Shown here one piece after another: positions 1 to 6,900 of a stretch of 9,009 nt of DNA; the stretch's first letter is position 1, and each line of letters begins with the position of its first letter. The translations under genes were made by a program, and so were the position numbers. The stretch is taken from contig JBJXFY010000223.1 of the NCBI GenBank assembly GCA_046155815.1, positions 1-9,009 of the forward strand. The letters are read 5' to 3'. The notes beneath the pieces are model-generated. The model saw only the letters and a program-made list of their open reading frames with translations. It was not told where the DNA came from and searched no databases. The DNA is from JBJXFY01 sp046155815. GTDB lineage: Bacteria > Verrucomicrobiota > Verrucomicrobiia > Limisphaerales > CAIMTB01.

Positions 1-838
1 GGTAGATCAGGTCCGCGTCCCAGTCACCCATGCGGTCCACGAGGATCGCCTTCGGATCCTGGCCGGGTGCCCAGTCAGGGGTCCACGCCGTGGCCAGTGT
101 GGCGGTGGCGGGCGTCTGCTTCGCGTACAGCCCCTCGGGCGTGAGGTTGCTGGGGACGAGCAGGAAGGTCTCGAGCGGCCGCGTCTCGAGGCGCAGCGGC
201 GAGCGCTGCCAGGCCTGCGGAAAATCGGCGTTCCAGTTGCGGTCCGGCGCGAGGTACGGGAAGGGCATCGTCAGGTTGATCCCGCGCCGCTGGAAGAACG
301 GGTAGCCGGGCACGCTCCGGTTCGGGATCACGCGGCCCTCGATGATGAGGTTCGTCGGGTAGGCAAAGTTGGTGACCGCAAAGCCGTTGTAGATGCCGCC
401 CTGGTTCAGCGGCGTGCGCGGGTCGAGCCTGGATGGATCATCACCGAACTGACCGGGCGGCCAGTTGTAATTCACCATCACCGGGTTGAGGTACACCGTC
501 TGCTGGTCGAGCCGCTGCTGCTGCCAGCGGCCCTCGTTCCAGCGCGCCGGGTCGGGCGGCACGTCCACCCACATGTGGTAGTCCGCCGGCTCGCCCGTGC
601 CCCACAACATGCCGCTGAGGAACGAGCGCAGGCGGTAGGGCCTGGGCAGGTTGACCGTGGCGCTCACGTCGTCCACGCCCGGCAGGAGCGGGTATTGCGC
701 GCTGTTCGTGGCGGCGCGCTCGAAGTACGCCTTGCCGGTCTGGAAGGGCGCGGCATGGACGGATTCCGCGGCGCGGGCGGACGCGGCGGCGGCGAGGACG
801 GCGGCGACCACGGAGGCCCGGATGGCGGTGCGTACCAT
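1..838 (-). CDS. Exported protein of unknown function, N-terminal 279 residues (3' end beyond window)
   Basis: Reading leftward from the ATG at 838 gives an open frame with no stop before the window edge, so the C-terminus is missing. The start is MVRTAIRASVVAAVLAAAAS, followed by ARAAE: a charged n-region, an alanine/valine-rich core and an A-R-A cleavage site near residue 23, a good Sec signal peptide. The visible mature part is rich in Pro, Trp, Tyr and Asn, for example residues WVDVPPDPARWNEGRW and a stretch with VTNFAYPTNLIIEGRVIPN. It shows no transmembrane segment, cysteine or catalytic motif that I recognise. The composition suits a beta-rich extracellular protein, possibly another large multidomain protein like the one at 3997-9009, but I see no sequence match that proves this. 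It lies 202 bp downstream of the multicopper oxidase gene. No clear Shine-Dalgarno sequence precedes the ATG. Frame and start are well supported by codon pattern and signal peptide; function is unknown. Confidence 0.82.
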   Translation of the reverse strand, partial: MVRTAIRASVVAAVLAAAASARAAESVHAAPFQTGKAYFERAATNSAQYPLLPGVDDVSATVNLPRPYRLRSFLSGMLWGTGEPADYHMWVDVPPDPARWNEGRWQQQRLDQQTVYLNPVMVNYNWPPGQFGDDPSRLDPRTPLNQGGIYNGFAVTNFAYPTNLIIEGRVIPNRSVPGYPFFQRRGINLTMPFPYLAPDRNWNADFPQAWQRSPLRLETRPLETFLLVPSNLTPEGLYAKQTPATATLATAWTPDWAPGQDPKAILVDRMGDWDADLIY

Positions 839-890
839 GCCCGGCCCTACCCGGAAGGCCAGCGGACGTTACAGCGGCCGATACTCGTGG

Positions 891-909
891 GACCGGCGGC
901 CCGCCGGTC
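891..909. other. Perfect GC-rich inverted repeat in the 839-1040 spacer
   Basis: GACCGGCG (891-898) and CGCCGGTC (902-909) are exact reverse complements around a 3-base centre. The element sits in the spacer between the multicopper oxidase stop and the next start. No T-run follows on the minus strand, so it is not a canonical intrinsic terminator for the oxidase gene. It could be a weak terminator, an mRNA-stabilising hairpin or a dyad operator; the sequence does not decide. Confidence 0.4.
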
Positions 910-920
910 TTCCATCCGTT

Positions 921-937
921 TCCGCGCGGCGCGCGGA
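921..937. other. Second short hairpin in the 839-1040 spacer
   Basis: TCCGCGC (921-927) pairs with GCGCGGA (931-937) around a GGC loop. It starts 11 bp from the end of the first hairpin, so the two form a tandem pair inside the 202-bp spacer. GC-rich DNA makes short palindromes common, and no T-tract follows. The rest of the 839-1040 spacer shows no ORF with a plausible start, no promoter I can defend and no repeat array; a further weak dyad lies at 999-1011 (GCGGG/CCCGC). Confidence 0.3.
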
Positions 938-1040
938 CGGGGGCATGAGGACGGGCTGGTGCCAAGCACGCAACTGCTCCGAAACGATCAGTGGACGTGC
1001 GGGCCGCCCGCCCCACACGCGGGCACGGCCGGCGCAGGAG

Positions 1041-2981
1041 TTACGGCCCGGTGAGTGCGCGGTAGAATTTCGCCGCGGTGCCGGGCGGGGGCGGATCCAC
1101 CAGCAGGTAAGTCCGGCCGGTGCCGAGGGTCTCGGTGATCGGGAACCAGCCGGTCACGTCCGGCGCGGACTGGATGACGTAGGGCACGTCCGGCGCGGTG
1201 CCGAGCTCGATGACAGGCCGGCCGGTGAAGGGATCGCGGCTGGCCGCGAGCTCGCCGGGGGCGAGGGGCGGCAGCACCCGCAGGGGGCGCATCATGTCGT
1301 TGTCCTCGTGGGCGAGGATGTGACAGTGATAGACGTAGTCGCCGTGGAAGCGCGGGTCGTCGGGCCACTGCATGACGATGCGCGTCACGGCCTGGGGCGG
1401 CGTGCGCACGGTATCCTTGGGGCCGAGCTCGTTGGGCTGCACGAAGCGGCTGCTGCCAGAAAGGTAGTGCGCCAGCGGCTGCAGGCGGCCGAGCCGGCGG
1501 TCACTGATGTAATTCGATACGCCGGTGGCGGTGAAGTTCAGCCGGTCCAGCACATGGAAGTCCAGGAGGTGGACGTGCATGGGGTGCGGGTCTTCCGAGA
1601 GGTTCACGAACTGCCAGATTTCCACGTCGCCGGCGCGGGGCAGCTCGGTGACCGGATCGGTGAAGCGCCGGAGGTTGATGAGCGCGAAGACGTTCGTGTC
1701 GCGGTCGAAGATGAGGCCGGGCGGGGGCTGCTCGGTGCGCAGGTCCAGCTCGATGGTGCGCGTGCGGGTGGCGCGGGCGGCGAGGGCCCGGGCGTCCACG
1801 ACGTTGGTGGTGAGCACGGCGGGGAGCTGGCTGGGGTCGGGGCCGGGATCGCGGCGGCGGACGCGGAACTCCAGGAACATCCCGCCGACGACGTTGACCG
1901 GCTCGAGCGGCGGCCGGGCCGCGCTGCCGGGATCGAACTGGTTCGTGACCACGACGTGCGTGCCGTCCGCGAGGCCCGCGAAGTCCACGACCACGTCGGC
2001 GCGCTCGCCGGGCATGAGGCGCAGCGTCTGGAGAACGACGTTCGTGGCCGCGATGCGGACGGGCCGGGCGAGGAAGCCGTCGTCCACGCCGATCTGGTCG
2101 AGGGGCACGTTGTTCGTGCCGCCGGAGTAGAGCGCGAGGCCGAGGGTGCGGAAGGAGCAGCCGTTGAGCAGCCGGAAGCGGTAGCGGCGCGGCTCGACCT
2201 CGTGGTAGGGCGCTATCTTGCCGTTCACGACCGGCAGGTGGTGCCAGGGCAGCACGCCCACGGAGAGCAGGCTGGCCGGCGGCTCGTTGGTCTGGAGGTC
2301 GCGGTCCTGGAAGACGAGGGGAACTTCATACGGGCCGGCGGGCAGCCGGAGCGCGGCCTCCAGCTCCGGGTGGCGGAGCAGGTAGAAGCCCGCGAGGCCG
2401 GCATAGACGTTGTTCTCCGTCACGCCGATGGCGTGGTCGTGGTACCAGAGCGTCTCGCCGTCGCCGTTGAAATCAATGTTCTCGTACAGGTAGGTGCGTG
2501 ACTCGCCGGGACGGAACCACGCCTCGGGGTGGCCGTCGTACTCGGGGCGGTTCGCGCCGCCGTGCAGGTGGACGACGTTCTGCACGAGGTTGCCGTGGAC
2601 GCCGTGGTTGAGCGGATTCGGCGGCAGCCACCACGGGTACTCGGCGGGCAGCTCGTTGATCCAGCGGACGTACACGGGCCGGTCGTTCGTGGCCTGGATT
2701 GTCGGCCCCGGGTAGCTGGCGCCGTAGCCCCAGACCTCGACTTCCGGCAGGTCGCGGTGAAAGCGGTGCATGAACTGCACCATGTTCAGCTCGTACACGG
2801 GGAGGCCGTTGGAAACGCCGGCGGGCGCGGCCTCCGGCGGGATCGGCAGCGGGTCCACGAACGGGACGAAGTTCGTGACCGGGCTGCCGTAGGACGCGTG
2901 CGGACCGCCGGGGTGGACCTCGTGGGCGGCGGCCGTCCGCGCGAACGCCAGCGCGAGGCAGAGGAGGAGGGGCTTGTTCAT
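1041..2981 (-). CDS. Secreted CotA/laccase-type multicopper oxidase with C-terminal extension
   Basis: This is a 646-residue copper enzyme that would oxidise a substrate by one-electron steps at a type 1 copper and reduce O2 to water at a trinuclear cluster. All four copper motifs are present: HLHGG (H138, H140), WYHDH (H181, H183), HPMHVH (H466, H469, H471) and HCHILAH followed by M (H552, C553, H554, H558, M563). Stretches around HPEAWF, NVYAGLAG, EVEPRRYRFR and HEDNDMMRP closely follow the pattern of Bacillus CotA, so the CotA/bilirubin-oxidase branch is the best fit. Axial Met563 usually means a low-to-moderate redox potential. The start MNKPLLLCLALAFARTAAA is a clear signal peptide; cleavage would leave HEVHP at the N-terminus. 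CotA is about 510 residues. The extra length here lies mainly in a C-terminal module (about 599-643, ending KFYRAL) also found in the neighbour at 3067-3942. The gene follows that neighbour by 85 bp and is probably co-transcribed. The natural substrate (phenolics, bilirubin-like pigments, metal ions) cannot be read from the sequence. Confidence 0.95.
   Translation of the reverse strand: MNKPLLLCLALAFARTAAAHEVHPGGPHASYGSPVTNFVPFVDPLPIPPEAAPAGVSNGLPVYELNMVQFMHRFHRDLPEVEVWGYGASYPGPTIQATNDRPVYVRWINELPAEYPWWLPPNPLNHGVHGNLVQNVVHLHGGANRPEYDGHPEAWFRPGESRTYLYENIDFNGDGETLWYHDHAIGVTENNVYAGLAGFYLLRHPELEAALRLPAGPYEVPLVFQDRDLQTNEPPASLLSVGVLPWHHLPVVNGKIAPYHEVEPRRYRFRLLNGCSFRTLGLALYSGGTNNVPLDQIGVDDGFLARPVRIAATNVVLQTLRLMPGERADVVVDFAGLADGTHVVVTNQFDPGSAARPPLEPVNVVGGMFLEFRVRRRDPGPDPSQLPAVLTTNVVDARALAARATRTRTIELDLRTEQPPPGLIFDRDTNVFALINLRRFTDPVTELPRAGDVEIWQFVNLSEDPHPMHVHLLDFHVLDRLNFTATGVSNYISDRRLGRLQPLAHYLSGSSRFVQPNELGPKDTVRTPPQAVTRIVMQWPDDPRFHGDYVYHCHILAHEDNDMMRPLRVLPPLAPGELAASRDPFTGRPVIELGTAPDVPYVIQSAPDVTGWFPITETLGTGRTYLLVDPPPPGTAAKFYRALTGP
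1053..1187 (-). other. C-terminal 'W...FYRA' module of the multicopper oxidase
   Basis: Residues about 599-643 of the oxidase run Y-V-I-Q-S-A-P-D-V-T-G-W-F-P-I, then a glycine turn, a V-D-P-P segment and K-F-Y-R-A-L just before the stop. The module lies after the last copper motif and is not part of the cupredoxin folds. Short beta-rich tails with a 'Y.I..S.D...W' beginning and an 'FYR' ending are familiar to me from secreted proteins of Verrucomicrobiota; their role is not established. Compare 3091-3234. Confidence 0.55.
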
Positions 2982-3066
2982 CGGAGGTTCAGCGTGGCCG
3001 GGGTGGCAGCCGCATCAGCCCACGGCGGTTCACCGCGGACAAGCAGGGATTCGGGCGGCCCGGATC
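2982..3066 (-). other. 85-bp spacer upstream of the multicopper oxidase
   Basis: This gap separates the TSP3-protein stop from the oxidase start. It contains a small dyad (GCGGT at 3025-3029, ACCGC at 3032-3036) and no T-tract. Read on the minus strand, the bases just before the ATG are GCTGAACCTCCG, which lack any Shine-Dalgarno-like purine run. I see no convincing promoter, so translation after read-through from the upstream gene is the simplest reading. Confidence 0.35.
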
Positions 3067-3942
3067 TCACGGCCCCTCAAGCCACACGCGGGCGCGGAAG
3101 AAGGCGGGCGGGTTCGTGCCGCCGGCGTGGCGGTACACGACCAGCTGGTTCGCGCCCTGGATGCGGGAGTGATTCTCCACCGGCTGCCACGGGCCGGCGG
3201 CGGGGTCGGCGGTGGATTCGAGGGCGTAGTAGCGGCGGCGGCCTTCGTAGCCAGCGCCCGCGGCGGCCAAAGTCCGGAGGCTCACCGCCAGCCCGTCCCC
3301 GTCCCGCACGACGGCGAGGCGGAACACGTCGGCCGCGTCCATCGGGCGGGTGCCGGCGGCGTACTCGGCGGCGTCGGAGGCGGCGTCGCCGTCCGTGTCG
3401 CGGCGCAGGTCGCCGCCGTGGGTGCCGAGCGCGGCGAGTTCCCAGCCGTCCGGCACGCCGTCGCCGTCCGTGTCCAAGGTGACGCCGAAGTCGAGCCGCT
3501 GGGCGGTGCCGGCGTCGCTGATGACGTGCAGGGCCTGGTGCTGGATGCCGCGGGCGCTGCGGACGATGACCAGCAGCGTTTCGCCGACGGCGGCGGCGCG
3601 CGGCGAACTCACTTCATCCTCCAGCGCCAGCCGCAGCTCGTAGTAATGCCCGCCCAGCCGCGGCGTCTGGCCCATGCGGTAGGAGGCGAGCACGGGGCCG
3701 TTCAGGCTGCGGCGCGCCTCAATCACCACGTCCGTGTCCGTGCTCGTCACCGGACGGACGCCGAAGGCGATGGTGCCGTACACGACATGGTCTGGCAGGG
3801 GGAGGGCGGCATGAGAAGGGAGGTGGAAGATGGAGGATAGAAGATAGAAGATGGTAGAAGGAAGATGGAGGCGGCGGAGGAGGCCATTCCGCAGCAGGCG
3901 GCCGGAGGACCGGCGAATAGAGTCAGTCAGCGTGGTTTTCAT
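3067..3942 (-). CDS. Small secreted protein with TSP3/EF-hand-like calcium loops and FYR-type tail
   Basis: This 291-residue protein has no enzyme motif. The n-region (residues 1-24) is long and basic; the hydrophobic core (about 25-41) is encoded by a 7-bp repeat; cleavage is plausible at S-H-A or H-A-A near residues 43-46. The mature part starts LPLPDHVVYGTIAFGVRP and continues as a beta-rich domain to about residue 155. Two Asp-rich loops follow: LDTDGDGVPDGWE (156-168) and RDTDGDAASDAAEYAAGT (181-198). These match the thrombospondin type 3/EF-hand-like calcium-binding pattern common in secreted bacterial proteins. Residues 237-284 form a tail (Y-Y-A-L-E-S-T-A-D, P-W-Q-P, then F-F-R-A) like that of the adjacent oxidase. 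The ATG at 3942 is chosen because it gives the signal peptide, because AAGGA lies 10 nt upstream, and because no other ATG occurs before residue 90. It starts 54 bp after the giant gene and is likely in the same transcript. A calcium-binding structural or adhesive role is inference. Confidence 0.85.
   Translation of the reverse strand: MKTTLTDSIRRSSGRLLRNGLLRRLHLPSTIFYLLSSIFHLPSHAALPLPDHVVYGTIAFGVRPVTSTDTDVVIEARRSLNGPVLASYRMGQTPRLGGHYYELRLALEDEVSSPRAAAVGETLLVIVRSARGIQHQALHVISDAGTAQRLDFGVTLDTDGDGVPDGWELAALGTHGGDLRRDTDGDAASDAAEYAAGTRPMDAADVFRLAVVRDGDGLAVSLRTLAAAGAGYEGRRRYYALESTADPAAGPWQPVENHSRIQGANQLVVYRHAGGTNPPAFFRARVWLEGP
3091..3234 (-). other. C-terminal 'W...FFRA' module of the TSP3 protein
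   Basis: Residues about 237-284 share the plan of the oxidase tail at 1053-1187: an aromatic-hydrophobic strand ending in S-x-x-D, a W-x-P, a variable middle, then F-(F/Y)-R-A within about ten residues of the stop. The spacing between Trp and the final Arg is similar in both. This suggests a common small domain added to unrelated bodies. Confidence 0.5.
3825..3866 (-). repeat. Six-copy 7-bp tandem repeat inside the signal-peptide coding region
   Basis: On the plus strand the units read ggaagat, ggaggat, agaagat, agaagat, ggtagaa, ggaagat, six contiguous heptamers with weaker continuation on the low side (gggaggt at 3818-3824). On the coding strand they read as ATCTTCC/ATCTTCT-like units. Because 7 and 3 share no factor, three units translate as one heptapeptide in any frame, and the protein indeed shows LPSTIFY, LLSSIFH, LPS from residue 27 to 43. 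The tract is AT-richer than the coding DNA around it. Confidence 0.9.
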
Positions 3943-3945
3943 CTT

Positions 3946-3994
3946 GGTTCTTTCCTTCTGCCTTGTGCCTTGTGACTTATGCCTTGTTCCCTGG
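3946..3994 (-). repeat. Heptamer tandem repeat filling the gap between two genes
   Basis: On the plus strand the units are ggttctt, tccttct, gccttgt, gccttgt, gacttat, gccttgt and tccctgg. The centre (3960-3987) is the clearest, with three identical gccttgt copies and one variant; the edges are degenerate. The array occupies nearly all of the 54 bp between the stop of the giant gene and the start of the TSP3 gene. The unit differs from that at 3825-3866 although the period is the same. It has no spacer structure and is not CRISPR. Confidence 0.85.
3953..3959 (-). promoter_or_regulatory. Shine-Dalgarno-like site for the TSP3 gene, inside a repeat unit
   Basis: On the minus strand this heptamer reads AGAAGGA, with AAGGA ending 10 nt before the ATG at 3942. 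It is the only purine-rich Shine-Dalgarno-like sequence upstream of this start and is one unit of the 3946-3994 array. The spacing is slightly long but usable. It supports the chosen start; whether it functions is inference. Confidence 0.4.
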
Positions 3995-3996
3995 CC

Positions 3997-6900
3997 TCAG
4001 TTTCCGCTGGTGCTGTAGGTCTGGAAGTAGAGCTTGATGTCGCTCACCGAGTTGATGAGCCGCTCCAGCCCCTCGTCGGGGTCGCCGAGCAGGTAGGCGC
4101 CGGGGATGATGAGCACCCACTGCGTGTTCCAGACCGAGCGGCCGACGAGGCGGCTGGTCTCGTTGAACTCGTCGAGGTCGAAGGCGGCGTCCTGGTAGGC
4201 GCGGAAGGCGGAGTGCCGGCGCAGGTCGAGGAAGGTGCCGTCCGCCGCGGGCAGCAGCGGGAGGCTGCCCGCGCCGGCCAGGTCGGCGGCGGTGCTGGGG
4301 TAGGGCACGGGGCGGCGCTGCTCGAGCCCCTGCCAGTCATGCACGGTGAAGTCGTCCGCCGCGGCGGCGCGGAGGCGGTCCGCGCCGGCGGGCACGAGGT
4401 ACACGCGCGGCCGGGCGGCGAGGCCCGCGGCGTCATAGTCCGTGAGCCACACCGCAAGCGACCTGATGCGCGTGGCGTACTCGGACGGGTCGTAGCTGGA
4501 ATCCAGCGGCCCGAGCGGCTGGTCGAAGAAGTTGCGGCCGGCGGTGACGGTCGTGCCGAAGCGCAGCACGAGGCCGGGCTGCGGGCCGGCGGATTCCGGC
4601 GCGAAGGAGCGGCAGTACCGGCGGAACTCGGGCACGTCCCAGAGGTTGGTGACCGCGGCCGGCTGGAGCAGGGCGCGCCAGTTGGCGTTGGCGGTGTCGT
4701 TCGTGCCGGCCGGCAGGAGGCGGAAGGCCTCGGTGCGGAGGGAGAAGCGCGACTGCTCCGGGCGGTCGTTGTTCAGGCCGAGCTGGCCCTTGAGCACGCC
4801 GAAGTTCTGGCTGAGCCGGCCAAGGATGCTGGCCAGGCCGACGCGGCCGACCACGGGCTCGCCGTCGGCCAGTTCGCCGAGGCTGCGCTCGCGCACGATC
4901 TGCGCGCCGAGGGCGCTGCCGGCGCCGGCGTCGGTGCCGAGGTTCAGCTCGTAATCGTAGGCGGCGGCGGCGAGGTGGACGTAGCGGGCGGCCAGCCCGA
5001 ACTGCGCGTCGTACTTCTGCAGCGCGTCGTTGCGGAAGATGCGCAGGCCGAGGTCGCGGTAGCGGTCGGCCTGGATAGTGCCGGCGGTGACCTGGCGGAA
5101 GATGGTGCGCTGGACGAGCAGGCGCTGGCCTTCGGCGAGCGTGGCCTCGAGGCTGCGGGCGGCCTGGAGGATGGCCTGGTTCGCGTTGAAGAGGTTGAGC
5201 CGCAGGGCGGGTTCCTGGCGGACGAGCACCTCGAGTTCCTTCAGCCGCTCGGTGACCTCGAAGTTCTGCTCGTTGACCTCCATTTCGCGGTCAATCTCGA
5301 GCTGGGCGAGGTCTCGGCTGAACTCGAGGACGTTCGCGAGGATTTCCGCCCCCTCGGCGACCTTCTGCGGCACCGATTTGGCGAACGTGCCCGCGATGAA
5401 GAGGGCGGCATCTATGGGCGCGAAGGCGTCGTCGGAAAGGCCGACCACGTCGGGCACCGCCTCCATCAGGGCGTCGCGGGCCTCCTCAAAATCGTTCGCC
5501 CCGCCCTCCAGGAAGATCTTCGTGGCATTGGCCGCGAGGATGGCCGCATTCAGCGTGTCGGTGGTGATGGACTTGTCGTTCAGCAGGTTGATCTGGTCGC
5601 GCCGCAGCCCGTAGCGGAGGGCCATCAGGTCGGCCTGCTCCTCCAGTTGCGTGACGTAGGCCTCATAGGCCCGGGCATCCTGCCGGAGCTGGGCCTGGGC
5701 GAGCACGAGGGCGCGCAGGTTGGCCTGGAGCTGTCCCTCGGCCCGGCGCTGGCCCCACTCGGGCGGGGCCTGGAAGGCGTAGTCGGCGGTCGATACGGGA
5801 TACTCCACCGTGATCAGGCGGTTGGTGGCGGGGTTGAGCAGGTCCACCGTCTCGGCGGAGAACGCGGCGCCCCAGTCGTTCGCCAGGCCGGTGAACTTTC
5901 CCTGCTGGCCGAGGAAGCCGTCGCCGCGCGGGTTGTTGTCCGGCGTCACGTCCAGCGTGTCCACGTACATCCAGAAGGTCAGGTCCGGGCCGTCGTAACC
6001 CGCCGGGAAGGCGCGGCCGGCACCCAGGTTGCCGGCGTGCGGGTAGCCGAAGAGGCCGATGAGCTGGTTCTGGTAGTCCAGCTCCTGGTCCGCCACGGCG
6101 ACGGAGAAGTCGGACACGGAGTTCTGCTGCTTCCGCAGTTCGCTGCTGAGGAGCGTGGCGCGGTTGAAGGTGACCTCGGCGTTCTGCAGCGCCTGCAGGG
6201 CGCGTTCGTACACCTGCTCGAAGTGCGTGACGCGGCTGAAGCCGGTGCTGAGCCGGTCGGGATCAATGTCGAAGGGCACCACGCCGCGCGCCAGCCCGGC
6301 CGGGTTCAATCCGGCGTCGGCCTGGTCCAGCGCGGCCAGCACCGCGCCGGCCTCGGTGACGAGCTGCGTCAGCTCGAGCACGGTGGTGCGGTCCACGCGC
6401 TGGATGCCGGTGTGCGTGGGGTCGGGGTCGGTGGGCGGCAGGATGGCGTTGCCGGTCACCCAGTCGAAGTAGGCCCCGAGCGCGGCGCGGCGGGCCCAGT
6501 CCGTGGCGCTCCAGGCGCGCTGCGGGTCGGGATCGGCGTCGCCGCGGAACTGCGCCACCGGGTCGTCCGCGTAGTCGAGCCGCCGGGCGCGGTCCACGAT
6601 CTCCGCGCCGGTGCGGGCCCGGGCGGCGGCGGCGAGGGCGAAGCGGCGTTCGTCCTCGTAGTTCACCTGGATGGGGATGCCGGCCACGAGCGTGGACTGC
6701 GCGCGCGGCGTCCAGGTGAAGTTCGGGCTGCGCAGCAGGTCGTAGTACGTGGTGAGCGCGGTGAGGTAGTGGCCCCACGCGTCGCCGTGCCCCTGCGGGA
6801 ACAGGATCTTCGCGTCGAGCGCATTGAGGAAGCCGTCGCTGTTCTGGTCCGGGATGCCGTACTTGGCGACGTAGGCGACCTCGCCGTCGCTGCCCGTGAA

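Noticed and set aside
959..973. Sigma-54-like promoter (TTGGCAC on the minus strand) upstream of the left-edge gene
   Set aside because: The -24-like half is present, but no TTGC-type -12 element follows at the required spacing.
441..1016. Minus-strand open frame of 191 codons overlapping the start of the left-edge gene
   Set aside because: It is out of frame with the 838-1 gene, lacks a signal peptide and reads as Arg/Ala/Pro-rich noise; the frame starting at 838 has the signal peptide and sensible composition.
651..2501. A 616-codon open frame on the plus strand opposite the multicopper oxidase
   Set aside because: It is antisense to a gene with intact copper motifs; its translation is low-complexity Val/Gly/Arg/His-rich with no domain, as expected from the mirror of a GC-rich codon pattern.
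3420..3480. Dockerin / cellulosome interpretation of the DTDGDG loops in the small protein
   Set aside because: The two loops are followed by GWE and AAEYAAGT patterns typical of TSP3-like repeats rather than the paired helix pattern of dockerin; no cohesin or cellulase is nearby.
2529..3840. Two overlapping plus-strand open frames (2529-3482 and 2974-3840)
   Set aside because: They run across the stop and start of two well-supported minus-strand genes, are Arg/Gly/Ala-rich, and one has a tail of almost pure Arg/Pro/Gly; both are GC shadows.
3818..3994. CRISPR array or mobile-element ends
   Set aside because: The repeats are 7-bp direct tandem units without spacers, terminal inverted repeats or transposase; a simple-sequence origin fits better.
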